DNA of 5,037 nucleotides from Rhodospirillales bacterium (lineage in GTDB: Bacteria > Pseudomonadota > Alphaproteobacteria > CACIAM-22H2), in NCBI GenBank assembly GCA_016195145.1, contig JACQAF010000045.1, positions 1-5,037 on the forward strand. Reading direction: 5' to 3'. A model generated the notes under the pieces. It did no database searches, was not told the DNA's origin, and saw nothing but the letters and a program-made list of their open reading frames with translations. The translations under genes were made by a program, and so were the position numbers. This document shows, one piece after another, positions 1 through 5,037 of this stretch; position 1 is the first letter of the stretch; each line of letters begins with the position of its first letter.

Positions 1-861
1 CGCGCCGTCGGCGCGCGGGTTCTTCTCGACGGCGCGCAGCGCGTGCCGCACGGGCCGGTCGACGTGCCGGCGCTGGGCGTCGATTTCTACGCGTTTTCCG
101 GGCACAAGATGTTCGCACCCACCGGGATCGGCGCACTGTGGGGCCGGCGCGAGCTGCTCGACGCGATGCCGCCTTTCCTCGGTGGCGGCGAGATGATCCG
201 TTCGGTCGCCATCGAGCGCACGGTTTATGCCGACGTGCCGCACAAATTCGAGGCCGGCACGCCGCCCATCGCCCAGGCAATCGGCCTCGGCGCGACGGCG
301 GAATGGCTGATGCGCCTCGACTGGCCGGCCGTGTCGGCGCACGAGATGCGCCTCGCCCAGCGCGCGCTGGACGGTCTTGGCGGCATCGCCGGCCTGCGTA
401 TCGTCGGGCCGCAAGGCCTGCAGGCACGCCTGCCGGTGATCTCGTTCGCGCTCAATCGCGCGCACCCGCACGATATCTGCCAGATTCTCGACGGCTTCGG
501 CGTCGCCTTGCGCGGCGGCCATCACTGCGCCCAGCCATTCATGGATTCGCTCGGCCTCGCCGGGACGACGCGCGCCAGCATTGCCCTTTATAACGACGCG
601 CGCGATATCGACGCCCTGATCGAAGGCGTCGGCGCGGCGGCGCGGCGGCCAGGCAATCATGACCCGCGCCCGCGACGGGGCGCGAGCCGGGCGCCTGCCC
701 GCTCCCGACGCCAGCGTCACGCTCGACAATCCGTTATGCGGCGACCGCGTGACGCTCGACGTCAAGCTCGCCGACGGGCGGATTGCCGATATCCGCCACA
801 CGGTGCGCGGCTGCGCCTTGTGCCAGGCCTCGGCGGCGATGATCGCCGAGGCGGCCCTTGA
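1..861 (+). CDS. sufS: SufS-type cysteine desulfurase, C-terminal part (5' end outside window; probable frameshift near the 3' end)
   Basis: PLP enzyme that removes sulfur from L-cysteine to give alanine and a protein-bound persulfide for Fe-S cluster assembly in the cytoplasm. The frame is open from base 1, so the start is outside the window; about 190 N-terminal residues are missing compared with E. coli SufS. Visible landmarks are DGAQ at bases 28-39 (Asp and Gln that contact PLP), SGHK with the PLP lysine at 106-108, and RGGHHCAQP with the persulfide cysteine at 526-528. The Lys-to-Cys distance is 140 residues, against 138 in E. coli SufS. Family similarity ends near base 650 (around IDALIEGVG). 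Beyond that the frame gives an Arg-rich tail of about 66 residues that is simply sufU read out of frame, up to a TGA at 859-861. By family length the protein should end near base 654-657. A -1 shift in the GC-rich tract 627-648 would reach TGA 660-662, giving an ATGA overlap with sufU. Identity is secure; the printed 3' end is doubtful. Confidence 0.9.
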   Translation, partial: RAVGARVLLDGAQRVPHGPVDVPALGVDFYAFSGHKMFAPTGIGALWGRRELLDAMPPFLGGGEMIRSVAIERTVYADVPHKFEAGTPPIAQAIGLGATAEWLMRLDWPAVSAHEMRLAQRALDGLGGIAGLRIVGPQGLQARLPVISFALNRAHPHDICQILDGFGVALRGGHHCAQPFMDSLGLAGTTRASIALYNDARDIDALIEGVGAAARRPGNHDPRPRRGASRAPARSRRQRHARQSVMRRPRDARRQARRRADCRYPPHGARLRLVPGLGGDDRRGGP

Positions 862-1057
862 TTGCGATGCAGCCGCAACGAAACAAGCGCGGGCCGCGCT
901 GCGCGCGCTGCTGGCTGGCGGCGACGCGCCGCAAGGCGCATGGGCGGGCTTGTCGATCTTCGCGCCCGTCGCCGCGTACAAGAGCCGCCACGATTGCGTC
1001 CTTCTGCCGTTCGATGCGCTCGAACGCGCGCTCAGCGAAACCGTGAATCCGCAATGA
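659..1057 (+). CDS. sufU: SufU-like iron-sulfur assembly / sulfur-transfer protein
   Basis: 132 residues of the NifU/IscU-fold SufU family. In characterised SufU proteins a zinc site accepts the persulfide from SufS and passes sulfur on to the SufBCD scaffold. Here the expected ligands are C27 and D29 (NPLCGD), C52 (RGCALCQAS) and C113 (HDCVLLP). Spacing fits SufU: C27-C52 is 25 and C52-C113 is 61, close to 25 and 62 in Bacillus subtilis SufU. IscU is shorter in the second interval, so the SufU-type insertion is present. C55 is an extra cysteine. ATG 659 is the only usable start: the frame opens after TGA 617-619 with no ATG, GTG or TTG before it. This start drops about 14 N-terminal residues of the usual first helix, and the codons just upstream (QAI before the Met) still resemble the family, so the true 5' end may be altered. 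The Shine-Dalgarno is weak (AGG at 651-653), suggesting coupling to sufS. The stop overlaps the cyclase start by 4 bases. Confidence 0.85.
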   Translation: MTRARDGARAGRLPAPDASVTLDNPLCGDRVTLDVKLADGRIADIRHTVRGCALCQASAAMIAEAALDCDAAATKQARAALRALLAGGDAPQGAWAGLSIFAPVAAYKSRHDCVLLPFDALERALSETVNPQ

Positions 1058-2802
1058 TTGCCGCCGCCCTCTCGTTTTCTCCGGCCTTCGCCATCCGCCG
1101 GCTGCGGCTGATGACCGGGATCGTTCTCTTTTCCTACGTAACCACGCACCTCCTCAACCACGCCCTCGGTATCGTCTCGCTGGCGGCGATGGAAAGCGGG
1201 CGGATCTGGTTTCTGACCCTATGGCGCGAACCGGCAATCGCCTGGCTGCTTTACGGATCGTTGCTCGTCCATTTTTTGCTCGCCTTGTGGGCGGTCTATC
1301 AGCGCCGGCAGATTTTCCGCATGCCGCCGTCCGAGGCGGCGCAGCTCTTGCTCGGCCTTGCCTTGATCCCGCTCCTCGCCCGCCACGCCATCGGCACGCG
1401 CCTCGCCGCCGACTGGTTCGACGCCACGGACAATTACACCTATGTCGTACTCGCATTGTGGCATTTCTCGCCCCGGCTGGGGGCGTTGCAGGCGGCGGCG
1501 CTGGTCGCCGCCTGGGTGCATGGCTGCATCGGGCTCTATTTCTATCTGCGCCTCAAGTCCTGGTTCCGGCCGGCGCAGCCCTATCTTTTCGCCGCAGCGA
1601 TCGTGGTGCCGCTCCTGGCGCTGCTCGGCTTCGTTGCGGCGGGACGCGAAGTGGCGGCGCTGGCCCGGAACGCCGAGTGGCTGGCGCGCACAGTCAATCT
1701 GCTCGGCTTTCCGGATCGCGAGGCGGCGGCAACCCTTTTCGGCGTCGAGCGTACGATCGGTTTCACCTTCGCCGCCGCGCTCGCCGCGACCTTGCTCGCC
1801 CGCCTCGGCCGCGACCGGTGGAACAAGCGGCGCGGGGCGGTGCACATCACCTATCCGGGCGGGCGGATCGTCGAAATTATGCCCGGCCTGTCGGTCCTCG
1901 AAGCAAGCCGGATGCACAACATACCGCACGCCTCGGTTTGCGGCGGGCGCGGCCGCTGTTCGACCTGTCGCATCCGCATCAGCCGCGGCCTCGACGACCT
2001 GCCGGCGCCCTCGGCCGGCGAACAAGCGGTGCTGACCCGGGTCAGCGCGGCGCCGAATGTGCGCCTCGCCTGCCAGCTCCGTCCGCGCGCCGACCTCGCG
2101 GTAGCCCCGCTCCTGCCGCCCGGCGCCGGGCCGCGCGACGCCCGCGACCGCCCGTCTTATGTCCAGGGGCGCGAGACGGAAATCGCCATCGTCTTCGCCG
2201 ATCTGCGCGGCTTCACCATGCTGGCCGAGCGCAAGCTGCCCTACGATCTGGTCTTCGTCCTCAATCGCTATTTCGCCGGCATGGGTCGCGCGATCGAGGC
2301 CGCCGGCGGCCAGGTCGACAAGTTTATCGGCGATGGCGTAATGGCGCTATTCGGCGTCGAGGGCGATGCTCCGCGCGCCTGCCGGCAGGCGCTTGCCGCG
2401 GCGCGCGAGATGGCGGCGGTGCTCGACGAGCTGAACGCCACCCTCACCCACGACCTCGACCAGCCGTTGCGGCTCGGCATCGGCATTCATGCCGGGCCGG
2501 CGATCGTCGGCGAGATGGGCTATGGCCGCGCGATTTCGGTGACGGCGATCGGCGATGCGGTCAACACCGCCAGCCGGCTCGAAGCGCTGAGCAAGGAATT
2601 CGACGCCGATCTGGTCGTTTCGTCGGGGGTCGCCGTCGCCGCCGGCATCGACCTGTCGGCGTTTCCGGAACGCGAACTCACGGTACGCGGCCGCAGCGAG
2701 CCGCTTGCCGTGCGCGTCGTCGCCCGGGTCCGCGACCTGCCGGCCGATCTCCTCGACCGGCACTCGCCCGGCGCGCCTAGCTTCGCGGCTTCCCGGCCTT
2801 GA
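1054..2802 (+). CDS. membrane-bound [2Fe-2S] ferredoxin-adenylate cyclase fusion
   Basis: 582 residues, predicted to make cAMP from ATP under control of a membrane domain and an Fe-S cluster. Residues 1-257 hold about six hydrophobic helices (roughly 20-42, 60-80, 95-117, 143-166, 176-197, 234-251). Arginine-rich turns follow helices 2, 4 and 6, placing both termini in the cytoplasm. Residues 262-350 are a ferredoxin domain with cluster ligands C296, C302, C305 and C340 (C-x5-C-x2-C-x34-C). Residues 370-560 are a class III cyclase: metal aspartates D383 (FADLRGFT) and D427 (KFIGDGVMALFG), adenine-selecting K423 and T497, and transition-state N504 and R508 (GDAVNTASR). All catalytic positions are intact and the purine-site pair favours ATP over GTP. 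ATG 1054 is chosen because it forms ATGA with the sufU stop and is followed directly by the first helix; the frame is open further upstream to 862 but only as out-of-frame sufU. The Shine-Dalgarno is weak, consistent with translational coupling. Ferredoxin-cyclase fusions of this layout are known as predicted proteins in alphaproteobacteria; the redox-sensing role is inferred. Confidence 0.9.
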   Translation: MIAAALSFSPAFAIRRLRLMTGIVLFSYVTTHLLNHALGIVSLAAMESGRIWFLTLWREPAIAWLLYGSLLVHFLLALWAVYQRRQIFRMPPSEAAQLLLGLALIPLLARHAIGTRLAADWFDATDNYTYVVLALWHFSPRLGALQAAALVAAWVHGCIGLYFYLRLKSWFRPAQPYLFAAAIVVPLLALLGFVAAGREVAALARNAEWLARTVNLLGFPDREAAATLFGVERTIGFTFAAALAATLLARLGRDRWNKRRGAVHITYPGGRIVEIMPGLSVLEASRMHNIPHASVCGGRGRCSTCRIRISRGLDDLPAPSAGEQAVLTRVSAAPNVRLACQLRPRADLAVAPLLPPGAGPRDARDRPSYVQGRETEIAIVFADLRGFTMLAERKLPYDLVFVLNRYFAGMGRAIEAAGGQVDKFIGDGVMALFGVEGDAPRACRQALAAAREMAAVLDELNATLTHDLDQPLRLGIGIHAGPAIVGEMGYGRAISVTAIGDAVNTASRLEALSKEFDADLVVSSGVAVAAGIDLSAFPERELTVRGRSEPLAVRVVARVRDLPADLLDRHSPGAPSFAASRP

Positions 2803-3256
2803 ATTTGGCGACCTGTTCGGCCAGATCGCGATATTCCTCGCATCCCGGCCCGCACAGCTTCGCGAGCTTGCCCAGGCGCTCTTCCGCCTTGGGCAGATCG
2901 TTCATGTCGAGATAAAGCTCGCCCAGATATTCGTTCGCCCCGCGATGGTCGGGATCGAGGTCGAGGGCGCGGGTGTAATAGGCGAGCGCTTTGTCGCGGT
3001 TGCCGAGTTTGCGATGGCTGTAGCCGAGATAGTTATAGGCGTCGGCGTCGCGCGTGTTGTCGGCCACATGGCGGTCGAGCAGCGCGATCGCCTGGGCGTA
3101 GTTCTTGGCCTTCACCGCCTTTTGGGCGTCGGTGAGGCGCCAGTTCTTGGCCGGGCTCGCGGCGGGCGGCGCCGTATCGAAGGCGGAAACCGGGCCAGCG
3201 AAGGCCATGCCTGCGGCCAAGGCCGCAGCGATCATTAGGTGCCGGTAACGACGCAT
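2777..3256 (-). CDS. exported tetratricopeptide-repeat protein
   Basis: 159 residues. The N-terminus is a Sec signal peptide: MRRYRH basic region, hydrophobic core at about 8-21, and a likely cut after VSA at residue 25, so the mature protein is probably periplasmic. A Pro/Ala-rich linker leads to TPR helices at about 43-70, 73-104 (DAYNYLGYSHRKLGNRDKAL, the clearest repeat) and 107-137. The last repeat ends with a C135-x3-C139 pair (KLCGPGCEEY), which could form a disulfide in the periplasm. TPRs bind other proteins; the partner cannot be told from sequence. ATG 3256 is supported by AAGGAGGG at 3262-3269, 5 bases upstream; a second Met at residue 8 is less likely. The 3' end overlaps the convergent cyclase gene by 26 bases. 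Composition matches the GC-rich backbone, and the gene is apparently monocistronic. Confidence 0.85.
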   Translation of the reverse strand: MRRYRHLMIAAALAAGMAFAGPVSAFDTAPPAASPAKNWRLTDAQKAVKAKNYAQAIALLDRHVADNTRDADAYNYLGYSHRKLGNRDKALAYYTRALDLDPDHRGANEYLGELYLDMNDLPKAEERLGKLAKLCGPGCEEYRDLAEQVAKFKAGKPRS

Positions 3257-3261
3257 GGGGT

Positions 3262-3269
3262 CCCTCCTT
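3262..3269 (-). promoter_or_regulatory. Shine-Dalgarno of the TPR gene
   Basis: Minus-strand AAGGAGGG lies 5 bases before ATG 3256. It is close to the full anti-16S complement, decides the start and implies efficient translation. Confidence 0.8.
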
Positions 3270-3301
3270 GGCTCCGGGCGCGCGGCTCGCCGATGGCCGA
3301 A

Positions 3302-3307
3302 ATTATA
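3302..3307 (-). promoter_or_regulatory. candidate -10 box for the TPR gene
   Basis: The minus strand reads TATAAT, an exact consensus -10 box, in otherwise GC-rich DNA. It would start transcription near 3295 and leave a leader of about 38 bases containing the Shine-Dalgarno. No good TTGACA is found at 16-18 bases upstream (GGCCGG is there), so a -35 contribution is weak or another factor helps. Confidence 0.45.
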
Positions 3308-3446
3308 CGCCCAACATCAGCTTGCCGGCCAGCGCCCCTGTCCCCCCAAGCCGGAACGGTCCGCCGCGCACGACCCCCCCGCATGCAAACCAACAATCGG
3401 CAATGACAATTTATTCCTGCCGGGCGCGGCCAGGCCGCAAGTTGGC

Positions 3447-3475
3447 TTGATTTTATCGCCCCGGCCGTTTAGATG
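3447..3475 (+). promoter_or_regulatory. weak candidate promoter for tRNA-Glu
   Basis: TTGATT at 3447-3452 could serve as a -35 element, with a poor -10 (TTAGAT or TAGATG) within 3469-3475 at 16-17 bases spacing. Transcription would start about 30 bases before the mature tRNA. The match is modest and is chosen mainly by position. Confidence 0.3.
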
Positions 3476-3513
3476 ACTGCCATTCGCCGCCTCGGCACAA
3501 GCCGGCACTCGCC

Positions 3514-3589
3514 GTCCCCTTCGTCTAGAGGCCTAGGACATCGCCCTTTCACGGCGGTAACAGGGGTTCGAATCCCCTAGGGGACGCCA
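3514..3589 (+). tRNA. gltX-independent tRNA-Glu(TTC): tRNA-Glu (anticodon UUC), CCA encoded
   Basis: 76 bases. The acceptor stem pairs GTCCCCT (3514-3520) with AGGGGAC (3579-3585), followed by discriminator G3586 and an encoded CCA at 3587-3589. The anticodon stem is 3541-3545 with 3553-3557 (one T-G wobble), and the 7-base loop CTTTCAC carries anticodon TTC at 3548-3550. The T-arm has AGGGG, loop TTCGAAT, then CCCCT. The sequence is almost identical to the E. coli tRNA-Glu as I remember it. It decodes GAA and GAG, and glutamyl-tRNA also feeds C5-pathway haem synthesis in alphaproteobacteria only when the ALA synthase route is absent. No intrinsic terminator with a U tract follows. Base composition falls sharply just after the gene, so it probably served as an insertion site. 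Confidence 0.98.
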
Positions 3590-3686
3590 ATTATTACAGT
3601 GCCTTACTAGGCCACCCTGCCGCATTCTAAGTTTTCTCCGATATTCTAAGAGGTTTAAAAAATAACGAGAAGAGTCAGGAGGGGGA
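3590..3686 (+). promoter_or_regulatory. AT-rich leader between tRNA-Glu and the accessory gene
   Basis: 97 bases with no gene. The direct repeat ATTCTAAG occurs at 3624-3631 and 3643-3650. A possible promoter pairs TTTTCT (3633-3637 region) with TTTAAA at 3654-3659, about 16 bases apart; both are weak matches. AGGAGG at 3677-3682 is a strong Shine-Dalgarno 4 bases before ATG 3687 and fixes that start. Read-through from the tRNA promoter is also possible, since no terminator is visible. Confidence 0.4.
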
Positions 3687-4907
3687 ATGGACGTCCTAGC
3701 TGTGCTTGGAGTCATAATCGGGCTCGTTGGGATAGTGTTTACGATTTTTTTCGGCGTGAAGGGCGTGAAGAAAATAATTAAACGCTTTCAGCGACAAAGT
3801 GGCGGACGCAAATCAGTCGGCATTCAGTTCGACCGAGATAAAACATCCACTGATATGTCGGATCAATCTCAAATGGCAGGCAAAGCTTCCCTCGCGATTC
3901 AAAGCGGCGGGAATATGACCATTGGGATATCGGAGGAAACAGTTAAAACAATCCTTGATATCCAAGCGCAACAAATTAAGACGTTTGGTAGACTCGCAAC
4001 GGAGATAATCAATGATCGCGGCAACCGCTTTCACGATCGGGTTATAGACGAGTTCTTTGCAAAAGGGACCGGAAACAAGGAAGCGTTTAAGGATCCAGAT
4101 TTTCAGTGTGTCGTTGGCTCTGCACAAACAGCATATGCCCGTAGTGGCGATGACGATCTCGCAACCGTCCTGATCGATATCATAGCGGATCGATCAAAAG
4201 TCACCGAGCGTAGTCGACTCCAAATCGCACTGAACAGCGCCATCGATATCGCGCCCAAGTTGACCGTCGAGGAATACAGCGCCCTGTCGCTTATGTTTTT
4301 ATTTGGCTATACGATAGATTCTCAAATTGACAGTCACGAATCCCTCGCATCTTTCCTCAAAGCGCACGTCACTCCTCTTCTTCCACACATATCCAAGCAC
4401 ATTGCATCATATGGCCTTATCGCGGCAATGCATTGTGGCACTACGAGTCCTTTCACAAAATCACTTACGAGCATACTAATAAACAACTACGGAGGAATAT
4501 TCTGCAAAGGTTTTAGCCGTTCAGATTTGGAAAACGCACTGCCGAGAGCAAAGCATAATATTCTTGATATCCATGATATTGTAGGGCCGTGTTTAAATGA
4601 CGCGACGAAGCTTCAGATCAAAGCGATAAATAGAATAAAGGCAATGGAGGTTATGAAGGATATAGAATTGGACGAGGCTCAGAAGCGGAACATCGTAGAT
4701 AATTTATTTCAGGCTGCGTTTATGGATGATCGTGGCATCCGTTCTGTTATACGACCGTACTATCCAGATATAGATCTCTTGTTTGATGTTTGGACAAAGT
4801 CGCCGGTTAGTAGTCTCGAACTAACTGTGACAGGAATCGTAATCGCCCACGCAAACCTATCCCGTACTACAAAGTTTTCAGCCCCATTGAAGATTTGGAT
4901 TGAATAG
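3687..4907 (+). CDS. membrane-anchored LPO_1073/Vpar_1526-like family protein, function unknown
   Basis: 406 residues. Residues 3-24 form one hydrophobic helix followed by a basic stretch (KGVKKIIKRF, then RQSGGRK), which predicts a membrane anchor with the rest in the cytoplasm. Residues 40-66 are a polar linker. Residues 68-81 hold a Gly-Asn motif (AIQSGGNMTIGIS), followed by a helical region at about 82-110. The core at 136-197 (DPDFQ, TAYARSGDDDL, DRS, ERSRLQIALN, APKLT) and the C-terminus (TGIVIAHANLSR, then LKIWIE) match my memory of the LPO_1073/Vpar_1526 family, whose activity is not known. No enzyme motif is visible. The start is supported by AGGAGG at 3677-3682. Composition is foreign to the neighbours: 42-43% GC in two 60-base samples, with A/T-ending codons common. 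It sits alone, 97 bases after tRNA-Glu, so it looks like horizontally acquired cargo. The family call is from memory without a search; the ORF itself is certain. Confidence 0.75.
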   Translation: MDVLAVLGVIIGLVGIVFTIFFGVKGVKKIIKRFQRQSGGRKSVGIQFDRDKTSTDMSDQSQMAGKASLAIQSGGNMTIGISEETVKTILDIQAQQIKTFGRLATEIINDRGNRFHDRVIDEFFAKGTGNKEAFKDPDFQCVVGSAQTAYARSGDDDLATVLIDIIADRSKVTERSRLQIALNSAIDIAPKLTVEEYSALSLMFLFGYTIDSQIDSHESLASFLKAHVTPLLPHISKHIASYGLIAAMHCGTTSPFTKSLTSILINNYGGIFCKGFSRSDLENALPRAKHNILDIHDIVGPCLNDATKLQIKAINRIKAMEVMKDIELDEAQKRNIVDNLFQAAFMDDRGIRSVIRPYYPDIDLLFDVWTKSPVSSLELTVTGIVIAHANLSRTTKFSAPLKIWIE

Positions 4908-5010
4908 TCTTCTGCGCCGCAGTCATGGCTAGGATCATTCAGGAACTCGAATCTCCAACCGCACGCCACTTCCGAACATAATCGGGAATTGAACGGGCGC
5001 GCGCGCCGCG
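4908..5010. other. non-coding right flank of the low-GC cassette
   Basis: No convincing gene. A short ATG frame at 4925-4981 (18 codons) has no Shine-Dalgarno. The stretch contains the degenerate tRNA 3'-end copy described separately. GC-rich sequence resumes at about 4994 with an alternating GC run at 4997-5006. Confidence 0.5.
4946..4968 (+). repeat. degenerate direct repeat of the tRNA-Glu 3' end (possible att remnant)
   Basis: Aligned without gaps to tRNA-Glu 3567-3589, 17 of 23 bases agree. Runs of identity lie at both ends: TCGAATC near the left and ACGCCA at the right end. It has the same orientation as the tRNA and lies where the low-GC segment gives way to GC-rich DNA. The interval between the copies is about 1.36 kb and contains only the accessory gene. 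Integrases that use tRNA genes leave such direct repeats. The copy is imperfect, so chance is not excluded. Confidence 0.4.
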
Positions 5011-5030
5011 CCGCCCGCGCGGGGCGGTTT
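5011..5030 (+). terminator. possible intrinsic terminator downstream of the accessory gene
   Basis: CCGCCC (5011-5016), loop GCGCG and GGGCGG (5022-5027) form a perfect 6-bp GC stem followed by only TTT at 5028-5030. It lies about 100 bases after the 4907 stop. The short T run and the GC-rich surroundings make it weak, and it may belong to the next gene's upstream region. Confidence 0.3.
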
Positions 5031-5037
5031 AGCGGAA

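Noticed and set aside
862..1053. In-frame upstream extension of the cyclase (64 residues)
   Set aside because: It is sufU read in another frame, Arg-rich and without family similarity; the ATGA start at 1054 precedes the first helix directly.
1221..2780. Long + strand frame overlapping the cyclase, and a long minus-strand frame at 1219-2025
   Set aside because: Both are GC-rich shadow frames with Arg/Ala/Pro-heavy translations and no domain; the cyclase frame carries all motifs.
2705..3238. + strand frame opposite the TPR gene
   Set aside because: The minus-strand product has a signal peptide, TPRs and a strong Shine-Dalgarno; this frame has none.
3598..3615. Small hairpin after tRNA-Glu (GCCT-TACT-AGGC with a bulged extension)
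   Set aside because: The stem is only 4 bp without the bulge and no T tract follows, so it is not called a terminator.
3533..3715. 60-residue minus-strand frame containing GDSNPCYRRERAMS
   Set aside because: It is antisense translation of tRNA-Glu, a well-known false gene next to Glu tRNAs.
3813..4127. Minus-strand 104-residue frame inside the accessory gene
   Set aside because: Shadow frame with no recognisable domain and no supporting start context.
4925..4981. 18-codon ATG frame (MARIIQELESPTARHFRT)
   Set aside because: No Shine-Dalgarno, very short, and it overlaps the tRNA-like repeat.
4996..5007. GGCGCGCGCGCC self-palindrome with alternating GC
   Set aside because: Could favour Z-DNA, but such runs are expected in this GC-rich background and nothing links it to a gene.

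Overview
The window looks chromosomal, from a high-GC proteobacterium, most likely an alphaproteobacterium. The evidence is the dense GC-rich coding, the SufS/SufU pair, the ferredoxin-adenylate cyclase fusion and the secreted TPR protein with its C-x3-C motif. The taxon is inferred from gene content and composition, not from a marker gene.

Left part (1-2802, + strand): an operon-like run of three genes. It opens inside a cysteine desulfurase of the SufS type (5' end outside the window). A SufU-like Fe-S/sulfur-transfer protein (659-1057) follows, and then a 582-residue membrane-bound adenylate cyclase (1054-2802) with a six-helix N-terminal domain, a [2Fe-2S] ferredoxin domain and a class III cyclase domain. 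The sufU/cyclase junction is a 4-base ATGA overlap. The sufS/sufU junction holds an ATGA at the expected place, but the sufS frame does not use its stop and runs about 200 bases into sufU, so a frameshift there is likely. The first two proteins would mobilise sulfur for Fe-S clusters, and the third needs an Fe-S cluster and probably turns redox state into cAMP.

Middle part (2777-3589): on the minus strand, a small exported TPR protein overlaps the cyclase tail-to-tail by 26 bases. It has a strong Shine-Dalgarno and an exact TATAAT box. A complete tRNA-Glu(UUC) with encoded CCA lies at 3514-3589 on the + strand.

Right part (3590-5037): base composition falls sharply. Sixty-base samples inside the gene count 42-43% GC, against 78% in a sample of the cyclase. 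This stretch carries one 406-residue membrane-anchored protein that I recognise, with moderate certainty, as the LPO_1073/Vpar_1526 family of unknown function. Just after it lies a degenerate copy of the tRNA-Glu 3' end (17 of 23 positions identical), and then GC-rich sequence resumes. The layout reads as a one-gene accessory cassette inserted at a tRNA gene, with no integrase in view.
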